Positions 35,317-43,753 of a stretch of DNA of 64,000 nucleotides are shown piece after piece. The notes beneath the pieces were generated by a model. That model saw only the letters and a program-made list of their open reading frames with translations, made no database searches and was not told the DNA's origin. Source of the DNA: JBBIWA01 sp037439425 (GTDB lineage: Bacteria > Acidobacteriota > Blastocatellia > RBC074). The position numbers and the translations under genes are program-made. The stretch covers positions 23,628 through 87,627 of the forward strand of contig JBBIWA010000018.1 in assembly GCA_037439425.1 (NCBI GenBank). The letters are read 5' to 3'. Position 1 is the first letter of the stretch. Each line of letters starts with the position of its first letter.

Positions 35317-37125
35317 TTGCTGATTTGGTTGAAGGGGAAGGCATTGCAACGCTCGCAACTTCGGCGCAAGTGGTACCGCATTGAATTAAAGGCGACGCAC
35401 TTCTTTGACCGGCTCGGTCTGCCGGATAATCAAAAACTCTTTCTGCTTACGCTGCTGGTGGGCGCGGTCTGCGGCCTGATGGCCGTGGCTTTCCACGTGC
35501 TGATCAGAGCGGCCGAGCGCAATATTCTGCGCCACGTTTTTCTTGCCACCGGCTGGCGGCAAGTAGTGCTGACTCTGCTGGTCCCGACACTGGGCGGTCT
35601 GGTGGTTGGATTGTTGTTGCACTTCTGGGTGCCAGAGGCGCGCGGCAGCGGGATTCCTCAGGTCAAGACTGCCTACTTCCTCAACTACGGGCGCATCCCG
35701 TTCAGGTCAGCGATAGGTAAATTGGTGACTGCGGTCATTAGCCTGGGCACGGGCGCTTCCATCGGGCGCGAAGGGCCGACAGTGCAAATCTGCGCGGCTG
35801 TTTCATCTTTTCTCGGTCGCTTCTTTGCAGTCTCGCGTCGCCGCCTGATGGAATTGATCCCGGTCGGGTCAGCAGCCGGTGTGGCCGCCGCTTTCAACAC
35901 TCCGATCGCGGCGGTCACCTTTGCCTTTGAAGAGATCATCGGCGACCTGAATCAAAAGATGCTGGGTGGGATTGTGATCGCGGCGGTGATTGCTTCAGCG
36001 ATTGCGCGCGGCATAGAAGGGCCAGGGCCGATCTACACGGAAGTCCCAGCTTATGGATTGAACCATCCGGCCGAGCTGATTTTCTATGTGCTGCTCGGCG
36101 CAATTGTCGCTGGCGTTGCGGTCTTCTTTGCTGAGACGCTGTTGCGGTTGCGACTGATCTTTCGTCACTTACGGCGTGTTCCGGGCTGGCTCAAACCGGC
36201 TATAGGCGGATTGGCTGTAGGCTTTGTTGGCCTATTTGCGCCACAGGCGATGGGTGGCGGATATGAAACGCTTTCGGACGCACTTAAAGGCAATCTCTCT
36301 TTGACGCTGATGATGACTCTGTCGCTGGCGAAGGTAGTGACGACCGTTCTCTCCTACGGTTCAGGCGGATCGGGCGGCATTTTTGCTCCTTCCCTCTTCA
36401 TTGGTGGAATGGTGGGAGGCACAATTGGCCGCATAGTGGAAGCGGCATTTCCACAGAGCCACACGGCGCCGGGAGCTTTTACGCTGGTCGGCATGGGGGC
36501 CAGCTTTTGCGGCGTGATCCGCGCGCCGATCACTTCAGTGTTGATTATCTTCGAGATGACCGGCAACTACTCGCTAATTCTGCCACTGATGGTCGCCAGC
36601 GCCGTGAGTTACACAATCGCCTCACGGCTCGAGCCGCTGCCGATCTACGAAGCGTTGTTGATGCAGGACGGGATCCACCTGGCGCGGCCGCAGCCGACCA
36701 CCGCCTTGCACAAGGTAACCGCCGCCAGCGTCATGACGCGCGAGGTGGAAACGCTGCCGGTCAATCTGAGCGTGCGTGAAGCGCTCGAACGCGCCGAAGA
36801 AAGCCCGCATCACGGCTTCCCAGTGGTAGACGGCGCGCGGCGGCTGGTCGGTTTCATTACCGTCAATGATCTCCGGCGCTGCGTGGCCGATGGCCGCGAG
36901 GAGGCTTTGCTCAAGGAGGTGGCGGTCAAGAAGGTGATCCACGCTCATCCTGATCACACACTTGATCGGGTGATGCTCAAATTCGGCCAGCAGGAGCTGT
37001 CACTGCTTCCTGTAGTCAGCCGCGTTGATCCGACCAAGCTGCTGGGCATCATCTCGATGCGCGATGTGGTTCGCGCGCAAGCCCGGCTCGCTGCAGAAGA
37101 GAGCGGCCGCGATGGCTATCGGTAA
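35317..37125 (+). CDS. ClC-family chloride/proton exchanger with CBS pair
   Basis: A 602-residue ClC protein with about ten membrane helices (residues 40-440). Filter motifs are GSGIP, GREGPTVQ and GSGGIFAPSL. The gating Glu in GREGP and the internal proton Glu in FAFEEIIG are both present, which indicates a Cl-/H+ exchanger rather than a channel. Two CBS domains (about 475-590) follow, with VMTREVETLPVNLSVREAL and ISMRDVV, likely sensing nucleotides. The start is TTG after GGGAGATGAGAG; no earlier in-frame ATG was seen. It is followed at eight bases by a decayed lipoprotein-hydrolase. Confidence 0.9.
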   Translation: MLIWLKGKALQRSQLRRKWYRIELKATHFFDRLGLPDNQKLFLLTLLVGAVCGLMAVAFHVLIRAAERNILRHVFLATGWRQVVLTLLVPTLGGLVVGLLLHFWVPEARGSGIPQVKTAYFLNYGRIPFRSAIGKLVTAVISLGTGASIGREGPTVQICAAVSSFLGRFFAVSRRRLMELIPVGSAAGVAAAFNTPIAAVTFAFEEIIGDLNQKMLGGIVIAAVIASAIARGIEGPGPIYTEVPAYGLNHPAELIFYVLLGAIVAGVAVFFAETLLRLRLIFRHLRRVPGWLKPAIGGLAVGFVGLFAPQAMGGGYETLSDALKGNLSLTLMMTLSLAKVVTTVLSYGSGGSGGIFAPSLFIGGMVGGTIGRIVEAAFPQSHTAPGAFTLVGMGASFCGVIRAPITSVLIIFEMTGNYSLILPLMVASAVSYTIASRLEPLPIYEALLMQDGIHLARPQPTTALHKVTAASVMTREVETLPVNLSVREALERAEESPHHGFPVVDGARRLVGFITVNDLRRCVADGREEALLKEVAVKKVIHAHPDHTLDRVMLKFGQQELSLLPVVSRVDPTKLLGIISMRDVVRAQARLAAEESGRDGYR

Positions 37126-37133
37126 AAATTGGC

Positions 37134-37608
37134 ATGAAGCAGCATGCTGATCCCAGCTTGAAACGATCCTGTCTGGCGAGCTTAATGTTTTGCCTGCTCT
37201 TATCCACTGGCTGCGTCTTTATTCGCGGGCAGCGTTATTTCACCACCCCGTTACGGCAAAACCAAATATTGATTCTCGGCTTCATGGGCGGACGCGAACC
37301 CTGGAACAATTACAATCGTGGGCAAGCTGGCGTTGAAATTGCGCGCAATGAATCGCCCGGATCTTCACGTCGAGACAGTTGAGAATAAGAAACACAAACT
37401 GGCCCTTGAATTGATCCGTAATGCCTTTGATCACGATCAAGTCGGCAACTTTAAATTTGATTACCGGAACAAAAAGATTGATCTCACGGGAGTCCCGTGG
37501 CTGAAGAAGGTCTTTCGCACCGCTCATACCAAGATGGAGTCTGATCCAGAGGTGTGGGCATTGGTGGAAAAGATCATCCTAGAGAGGATTCAAGGCTTGT
37601 GTGAGTCA
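37134..37608 (+). pseudogene. Lipoprotein with hydrolase-like domain, frameshifted and internally deleted
   Basis: The first frame encodes a lipoprotein signal (lipobox LSTGC) and QILILGFMGGREPWNNYNR. Near 37319 the coding passes to another frame that continues KLALKLRAMNRPDLHVETVE and LALELIRNAFDHDQ. It then jumps to VGNFKFDYRNKKIDLTGVPW and KVFRTAHTKMESDPEVWALVE. In the relatives I recall, a segment of about 90-100 residues with a G-x-S-x-G-G nucleophile elbow lies between these, so the catalytic Ser is gone. Two lesions mark a pseudogene. The family recall should be checked by search. It abuts, in frame, the membrane gene that follows. Confidence 0.65.
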
Positions 37609-38838
37609 ATGGCTACGAACGTCAGCCTCAATCAAGGCGAGCAGGCACGGGCAATCAGGTTGAATTATCTGATTGCAGCCTTGGTCGCAGGCGTTTGTCT
37701 GGTCTATTACTTTTCCAATCCGCAGCCGCGTTCGTTTTACGACTACACCTTCAGGATCGCAGGAGCACTCTTGGAGGGGAAGTTGGGTCTGGACAAGCAG
37801 CCGCCCTCGTGGCTCAATGAGATGGTGCCTTTGAATGGGAGGTATTATTCAGTCTTTCCGCTGGGCAGCGTCTTGACGATGATTCCGGTAGCGCTGCTGC
37901 AGAAATGGCGCCTGATCGAATCTTTCCCTGCCGGGGTAGTGGCGGCTGTGATTGCGGGCGCGGTTGCTTGGTTCTGTTTTCTTTTGTCAGGGAAGTATCA
38001 AGCTAGGCTCCCGTCGCGCTTGCTCTTCACGCTCTTTCCCCTTTTCGGCACCTGGATGTGGTGCAATCTAATGTTTGCAGGCGCCTGGCAGATTGCACTG
38101 GGCTTTGCGGTGTTGGGACAGATGGGAGCGCTTTATTTTACGCTCCTCAAACTTCAGCCTTTGATAGCCGGTCTTTTCTTCGCGCTCGCTTTTGGCAATC
38201 GCACCGAAGTCATTCTGGTTGCCCCAATCTTCATCTATCTCATTTACAAACGCTCGGTCGAGAAAGGGGACAAAGCTTTGCCGGCCATCGGCAGTTTTCT
38301 GAGCTTCCCTGTGATTCTAGGTGTGTTCACGCTGGCCTATAACTACGCCCGGTTCTCTTCCGTCTTCGATTTTGGCTACGGCCGCATCCCCGGTGTTCTT
38401 GCAGAACCATGGTATCAACACGGTATTTTTTCAATCTATGCCATTCCACTAAACGCCAGGCAAATGCTCTTCGAGCCTTGGAAGATAATTGATGACTATC
38501 CTTACCTCGTGCCTACAGGATTTGGCGGTTCGATCTTTCTGAATAGCCCTTTTTTGTTTCTATTATTCAGAAGGAACGCGCGTGAGTGTGGGCTCAAGAC
38601 GCTGTCGTGGTGCGCTATTGGTGTCTTGACTCTGCTGTTGTGGTGTCATGGCAACCCTGGCGGCTGGCAATTTTCCTACCGCTATGCGATGGTCTTGCTG
38701 CCCTGGATGTGGCTCATCCTGATGGAGAACAGCCGGAGCAGAGTCTCAGTTATCGAGCTCATTCTCTTTGTTATATCGGTAGCGATTAATGCCTATGGGA
38801 CTTATCTGTTTTTGTGGACTGACTACGTTTGCCCGTGA
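37609..38838 (+). CDS. Polytopic membrane protein, possibly GT-C glycosyltransferase-like
   Basis: A 409-residue membrane protein with about ten hydrophobic segments, starting MATNVSLNQGEQ and then LNYLIAALVAGVCLVYYF. A conserved-looking loop early on holds PPSWLNEMVPLNGRYYSVFP, and later QFSYRYAMVLLPWMWL. The topology resembles glycosyltransferase family C enzymes, but no catalytic Asp motif is certain. The open frame runs on from the upstream pseudogene without a stop; I put the start at ATG 37609, where similarity to the hydrolase ends. The ribosome site is weak. Confidence 0.6.
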   Translation: MATNVSLNQGEQARAIRLNYLIAALVAGVCLVYYFSNPQPRSFYDYTFRIAGALLEGKLGLDKQPPSWLNEMVPLNGRYYSVFPLGSVLTMIPVALLQKWRLIESFPAGVVAAVIAGAVAWFCFLLSGKYQARLPSRLLFTLFPLFGTWMWCNLMFAGAWQIALGFAVLGQMGALYFTLLKLQPLIAGLFFALAFGNRTEVILVAPIFIYLIYKRSVEKGDKALPAIGSFLSFPVILGVFTLAYNYARFSSVFDFGYGRIPGVLAEPWYQHGIFSIYAIPLNARQMLFEPWKIIDDYPYLVPTGFGGSIFLNSPFLFLLFRRNARECGLKTLSWCAIGVLTLLLWCHGNPGGWQFSYRYAMVLLPWMWLILMENSRSRVSVIELILFVISVAINAYGTYLFLWTDYVCP

Positions 38839-38870
38839 TGGGGTGGGAAGATATTCTGACGGCCGCTTGC

Positions 38871-40538
38871 CTACTTCCCACGCTCGTAAATGACTCGCCC
38901 ATCAAAGATCGTCATCACCACTTTGACCTGCTCGATCTCCACCGGATTGATAGTGAGGATATCGGCTGAAAGCACAGCCAGATCGGCGAGTTTGCCGGCT
39001 TCAATCGAGCCTTTGATCCGCTCCTCGAAGCTGGCGTAAGCCGAACCCAGCGTGTAAGCCCGAATCGCTTCTGCTACCGTGATCTTCTGCTCCGGCACCC
39101 AGCCATTGGGATGCTTGCCGTCGAGCGTGCGGCGTGTGACCGCAGCGTAGATGCCCAGCAAAGGCTCCATTGGTGCGACGAACCAGTCGGAGCCGAAAGC
39201 AAGCACTGCGCCTGCATCGAGGAATGAACGAAAAGCATAAGTCCCTTTAGCGCGCTCTGGCCCGATCCGATTCTCGGCCCAGCGTCCGTCGTCAATTGCG
39301 TGGTAAGGCTGCATCGAAGCGATCACGCGCTGTTTGGCAAAACGTGGGATATCTTCCAAGCGCAAGTGCTGGGCATGCTCAATGCGGAAGCGACGATCGC
39401 GCACACCATTTTGCCGCTCGACCTGCTCAAACATATCCAAAATGATCCGGTTGGCCCGGTCACCGATAGCGTGGATAGCGACGTGCAAGCCCGCGGCGTC
39501 GGCTCCCAGGATGTGGTTGAGCATCTTGCTTTCAGGGATCATCTCCTCGCTCGGCAGCCCTGACGTGTGCGGAGCATCGAGATAAGGTTCGAAGAAGAGC
39601 GCTGTGGTCGAACCCAGCGAGCCATCAGCGAAACCTTTAAGCGCACCGATCTTCAACTTCTCGTTGCCAAAGCCTGCGCGAATGCCGATACGCGCCAGAT
39701 GCTGCCACTCCGGCAGTGGCTGATGCGCGTAAACCCGCACGGTCAATTCCCCTTTCGTCAGTAAGTCCTGATAGGCCGCCAGCACATCGGGCGAAGCTGA
39801 CATATCTTGCACGCTGGTGACGCCGTTTTCCGCCGCATAGCGCATCGCAGCGCGCAAAGCTGCGGCAATCTCATCTGCGCTCGGTGCGGGCATCACCCGA
39901 CTCACAGCGTTCATTGCCGCGTCCTTGAGCACTCCAGTTGGCTCGCCGCGCTCGTCGCGCACAATGGTGCCGCCGGGTGGATCGGGCGTGTCGCGCGTAA
40001 TGCCGGCCAGCTTGAGAGCCAGAGAGTTGGCCAGTGCCATATGCCCATCGAGCCGATTGATGAAGACCGGATTGTCGGGCGTGACATCATCAATCAACTG
40101 CCGCCTTGGCAGGCGCGCTGGCGTCCAATTCTCGTGATCCCAATTGCCGCCGGTGATCCAGCGTCCTTTGGGCGAGCTGGCTGCGAAATCACGAATGCGA
40201 CGGCGAAATTCAGTCTCACTCCTGGCATCGCGCAATTGCACGCTGGCCAGGTCTGCGCCGCCTTTGAAGAAATGAACGTGCGCGTCGTTGAATCCTGGAA
40301 CGACCAGCTTGCCTTGCAAGTCAATGACTCTCGTCTGCGGGCCAATCCACTTGCGAATCTCGACCGTCGAGCCAACGGCTACGATCCTGTTCTTCAGGCA
40401 GGCGACTGCTTCGGCTTGCGGTTGCGCTTCGTTCACTGTCCAGATTTTGCCGTTGAGCAACACCAAGTCGGCCATAGCTTGCACACTAGATTGTTGCACC
40501 CAGACGAGGAGGAGGACAACAACGATGAGAGATCTCAT
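38871..40538 (-). CDS. Exported amidohydrolase (YtcJ-like, amidohydrolase 3)
   Basis: A 555-residue metal-dependent amidohydrolase. A signal peptide (to about residue 22) is followed by the N-terminal beta part with DLVLLNGKIWTVNE. The metal site begins NDAHVHFFKGG and continues with HAIGDRANRIILD, RIEHAQHLRLEDIPRF and AFGSDWFVAPMEPLLGIYA. These are typical of YtcJ-like enzymes with unknown amide or formamide substrates. It converges with the membrane gene and precedes the CDF gene region. Confidence 0.88.
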   Translation of the reverse strand: MRSLIVVVLLLVWVQQSSVQAMADLVLLNGKIWTVNEAQPQAEAVACLKNRIVAVGSTVEIRKWIGPQTRVIDLQGKLVVPGFNDAHVHFFKGGADLASVQLRDARSETEFRRRIRDFAASSPKGRWITGGNWDHENWTPARLPRRQLIDDVTPDNPVFINRLDGHMALANSLALKLAGITRDTPDPPGGTIVRDERGEPTGVLKDAAMNAVSRVMPAPSADEIAAALRAAMRYAAENGVTSVQDMSASPDVLAAYQDLLTKGELTVRVYAHQPLPEWQHLARIGIRAGFGNEKLKIGALKGFADGSLGSTTALFFEPYLDAPHTSGLPSEEMIPESKMLNHILGADAAGLHVAIHAIGDRANRIILDMFEQVERQNGVRDRRFRIEHAQHLRLEDIPRFAKQRVIASMQPYHAIDDGRWAENRIGPERAKGTYAFRSFLDAGAVLAFGSDWFVAPMEPLLGIYAAVTRRTLDGKHPNGWVPEQKITVAEAIRAYTLGSAYASFEERIKGSIEAGKLADLAVLSADILTINPVEIEQVKVVMTIFDGRVIYERGK

Positions 40539-40639
40539 CTACAGCTCCTTGCTGATAGTTGATGCATTGCCAAACTAAACGAGCAGAGAGCATAACACAC
40601 AAGCCGGTCGAGAGTGGAGCGAGCCAGATCGAGCGCAAT

Positions 40640-41617
40640 TCATTGTCTGAGATTTGGTCCTGCGCTTTTCTCGATATTGACCATAGCGGAAAGCAGCGGG
40701 TCTTCGAGCTGGATCGTCGCATGGGTCAAACCGAAATGTTCGGCCAGAACGGCGCGTAGCTCGCGTAGGATGCGATAGCTTTCTCCTAGCTCATCGATGA
40801 CAACGTGGGCCGTGACGGCATGGCGATCTGAGGTGATAGTCCAGATATGCAAATCGTGAACATCGCGCACGCCTGCTACCGAACGGATTGCTTGCTCAAC
40901 CAAAACCGGATTGATGTGGGAAGGAGTGCCTTCAAGCAGGATATTGACCGCATCGGAAACCAGTCGCCACGCGCTGTAGACAATCAAGGCGCTGATGAGC
41001 AGGCTGAAGGCTGGATCGGCCCACATCAACCCGCGCCAGACGATCGACAGACCCGCTGCTATCGCCGCCAGGGAGCCTAAAAGATCGCCCAGCACATGCA
41101 GGAAAGCGCCGCGCAGATTGAGGTTCTCCTCATGCACGTGCAAGAGCATACGTGCTGAAATCAGATTGACGATCAAACCACCTAGCCCAATCCATATGAT
41201 CGTCTGCGCCTGCACCGGTTCTGGTTGTCGTAGCCGGTGATAGGCTTCATAGCAGATCAGGATCGAAAGCACCATCAGCGTGACGCCATTGGCCAGCGCT
41301 GCCAGAATTTCCAGACGATAAAAGCCATAGGTATTGCGCGGGGTCGCTGGCCGCGAGGCAAACCGCACTGCCAGCAACGAAAGCGCCAGTGCGGCGACAT
41401 CTGTCAACATGTGACCGGCGTCCGAAAGCAAAGCCAGGCTGTTGGCCAAATAGCCCCCTACCGCTTCGGCCAGCATGTAACCGAAATTCAGGCTGAGCAC
41501 AGCCAGAAGCATTCGTTGCGAAACGCCACGCTTGTGGTCGTGATGGGTGTAGAGGGGGTGGGGGTGAGGCTGCGAGTGTGAGGACAAGCGTTCGGGTTGT
41601 TGCGCTTGACTAACCAT
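40640..41617 (-). CDS. Cation diffusion facilitator (zinc/cadmium exporter)
   Basis: A 325-residue CDF transporter, close to the CzcD/ZitB group. The His-rich N-terminus (HSQPHPHPLYTHHDHKRG) is followed by six membrane helices. The binding sites are LLSDAGHMLTDVAAL in helix 2 and HVLGDLLGSLAAI in helix 5 (H-x3-D pattern). The C-terminal cytosolic domain (about 225-310) has RSVAGVRDVHDLHIWTITSD. It exports Zn2+ or related ions in exchange for protons. Together with the metallothionein at 0.8 kb, this window has two metal-buffering genes, though unlinked. Confidence 0.93.
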   Translation of the reverse strand: MVSQAQQPERLSSHSQPHPHPLYTHHDHKRGVSQRMLLAVLSLNFGYMLAEAVGGYLANSLALLSDAGHMLTDVAALALSLLAVRFASRPATPRNTYGFYRLEILAALANGVTLMVLSILICYEAYHRLRQPEPVQAQTIIWIGLGGLIVNLISARMLLHVHEENLNLRGAFLHVLGDLLGSLAAIAAGLSIVWRGLMWADPAFSLLISALIVYSAWRLVSDAVNILLEGTPSHINPVLVEQAIRSVAGVRDVHDLHIWTITSDRHAVTAHVVIDELGESYRILRELRAVLAEHFGLTHATIQLEDPLLSAMVNIEKSAGPNLRQ

Positions 41618-41768
41618 GCCGGGCTGATCTTAGCGCAGGCTTTTCGGTCAAAGCAATGGCAAGTCAAATCCCAGGCGAACTGTTAGTGCGCCTTTGCTTG
41701 TGTCAGGCAAACTGTGCTTTGCGCAACCGCAAGCGAGGGGCAGGAGAGGCTGCGGCTGCTGGTCATTC

Positions 41769-43706
41769 TTATTCTCCGCTCGTCAACACTCTGAGCGCAT
41801 GGGAGCGGAGGCTGGCTCGGCTTGGGTACCAATCTGCCAGCAGTATCCCATCACTCCAAAGCACTCCGTCACTGAAGAGAATCCCGTCGCTGAAAAGGAT
41901 GCCCTGGGCCAGATGATCGCCTCTGATCATCACCCGGCCATCAGCCCAAAGAACTCCATCAGCCCAAAGCACACCGTCGCTGAAAAGAATCCCATCGCTG
42001 AAGAGGATACCATCGGCCCACAGCACACCATCGCTGAAGAGGATACCATCACCGAGCAAGTACGGCAGGCCGTACACCCCCTGATAGCGCCTCATCAACG
42101 AGCTGCCATAAGCCAGATTGTAGTTGGTGATGATGGCCTGCCCCCAATAGCACGTCTCATAAGCAATCACACTGGCCTGCGGATCGGGGAGCGGCCCGCT
42201 CAGCATCTGGTCACCATTGGTCAGCGAGCGCACATCGGCGCGAACCAGCAGCGCCACGCGCACGGCGCCATCAATGTTGATTTCACCCGCGCCTTGTTCG
42301 AGCGTGTTGTAGCCGTGGATCGCTTGAGCCGTGTACATCAAAATCGCTTTGACCAGATTGGGCGTCAATTCCGGTTGCGCTTGCAGCAGCAACGCGGCTG
42401 CGCCAGCCACGATGGGCGCTGCGACTGAAGTGCCGCTGAGAGTGATTATCTGCTCGTTAGAATCCTTGCTTGAGCCATAAGCGAGCCAGGGATTACGGAC
42501 GAAAGGATTGCTCGCAGACGCGAACTTGCTCAAGAAGCTGTTGACCATGCCAGGGCTGAGGAGCTTGTTGCCGGGCGCAATCAGGTCGGGTTTGATCAGG
42601 TTATCGAAATGCTTCCGGCCCTCAGCATCCACGGTATAGCCTCGCGTCGGACCACGCGAACTGAAGCTGGTGACCACATCGTCTGAACGAGCATCAGTGC
42701 CGAAGGTATTGGCAGCGCCGACAGTGATGGCCGAAGGCTCAGCGCCGGGTGAGTGAATGAGCCCGTAAATCTTATTCCCCTTCTCGTCTTTGCCGTGATT
42801 GCCCGCTGCCGCGACGACCACAATTCCGGCATCGTGCGCGCGGCGCACAGCCAGGCAGAGCGGATCAGTGCGGTAGGATTCAATGGCGGGCGCGCCAAGC
42901 GAGAGATTGATCACGCGAATGTTGTAGCGCTGGCGGTTTTCGATGCACCAATCAATCGCCTCGATCACGTTGCTGGCCCGGCCTTTCCCTTCGCGATCGA
43001 GCACGCGCACATTGATAAGGTTGGCATTCGGCGCAGTCCCTGTGAAGCGGCCATTACCGATTTGCGTGCCACCGGCTGCGATAGCAGCAACGAAAGTGCC
43101 GTGCCCGTAAAGATCATCGGTTGTGCCTTCACCGGTGAAATCGATGCTGGCCACTATGCGCGAGCTGAACAAGTCTGAGCCACGCATGAATTGACGATGA
43201 TGCTTGCTGATACCTGAATCAAGGATCGCAATGCCAATCCCGGCCCCATCAAGATAAGGGCTGGAGTTGAGCAATTGGCGGATCTGCGCTGCGCCGGTAG
43301 TGGTTTCTACGTGACCGAGCACTGCCACTTCGCGGTCGAGCGAGAGTTGTTGGATAGAATCGCGCTCAGCCAATTGCGCCACTGCTGAGGCTGAAATTTC
43401 GATGGCCAGAGCATTGATGTGATCGTAGCTCTTGAGGACGCGCCCGCCCAGCGCCTGAATTGTTCGCCGCTGCGAAAGCGTAGGCGCCGAGCCGGTCTGC
43501 ACGATCACACGCACACGGCGGTGGCCGGACGCGGCTATAGCCTCTTTCAGATCAGGCGCGACTTTCTCGCCCCTGGTCGGATCGGGAAGTTGAGTCGCGC
43601 TTCGAGCTTCAGAGGGCCCGCTGAAGCAACTGAAGATCAGAGCCAGAACGAGGCAAGTTGCTGCTGCCAAGCTGCGGATCGGTAATGTTTTGGTCAGATA
43701 CCTCAT
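41769..43706 (-). CDS. Exported S8 subtilisin-like protease with C-terminal hexapeptide repeats
   Basis: A 645-residue exported subtilase. The signal peptide ends near residue 35, with an I9-like propeptide at about 60-130. The catalytic triad is Asp163 (IAILDSGI), His202 (GHGTFVAAIAAG) and Ser427 (SGTSVAAPIVAG), with oxyanion Asn302 (AGNHG). Residues 549-626 are eleven hexapeptides of the form (I/V)L(F/W)(S/A)DG, for example ILFSDG and VLWADG, broken once by the 12-residue RVMIRGDHLAQG. The last 19 residues are basic. The repeat spacing suits a beta-helix or beta-solenoid tail, perhaps for surface attachment; this is inference. Confidence 0.9.
   Translation of the reverse strand: MRYLTKTLPIRSLAAATCLVLALIFSCFSGPSEARSATQLPDPTRGEKVAPDLKEAIAASGHRRVRVIVQTGSAPTLSQRRTIQALGGRVLKSYDHINALAIEISASAVAQLAERDSIQQLSLDREVAVLGHVETTTGAAQIRQLLNSSPYLDGAGIGIAILDSGISKHHRQFMRGSDLFSSRIVASIDFTGEGTTDDLYGHGTFVAAIAAGGTQIGNGRFTGTAPNANLINVRVLDREGKGRASNVIEAIDWCIENRQRYNIRVINLSLGAPAIESYRTDPLCLAVRRAHDAGIVVVAAAGNHGKDEKGNKIYGLIHSPGAEPSAITVGAANTFGTDARSDDVVTSFSSRGPTRGYTVDAEGRKHFDNLIKPDLIAPGNKLLSPGMVNSFLSKFASASNPFVRNPWLAYGSSKDSNEQIITLSGTSVAAPIVAGAAALLLQAQPELTPNLVKAILMYTAQAIHGYNTLEQGAGEINIDGAVRVALLVRADVRSLTNGDQMLSGPLPDPQASVIAYETCYWGQAIITNYNLAYGSSLMRRYQGVYGLPYLLGDGILFSDGVLWADGILFSDGILFSDGVLWADGVLWADGRVMIRGDHLAQGILFSDGILFSDGVLWSDGILLADWYPSRASLRSHALRVLTSGE
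41829..42062 (-). repeat. 18-bp coding repeats of the S8 protease tail
   Basis: About eleven imperfect 18-bp units in frame, each coding a hexapeptide ending D-G. Adjacent units differ mainly by F/W and S/A, alternating ILFSDG and VLWADG types, which points to expansion by unequal exchange. The array keeps the opposite strand open for more than 200 codons. Confidence 0.85.
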
Positions 43707-43753
43707 GGCTTCTCCTCTCTTGGTTGGGCATAGTTATTTTTACCCGGGAAGTC

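Noticed and set aside
41694..42428. Plus-strand frame opposite the S8 protease tail
   Set aside because: It is kept open by the 18-bp coding repeats of the other strand. The minus-strand frame has a full catalytic domain.
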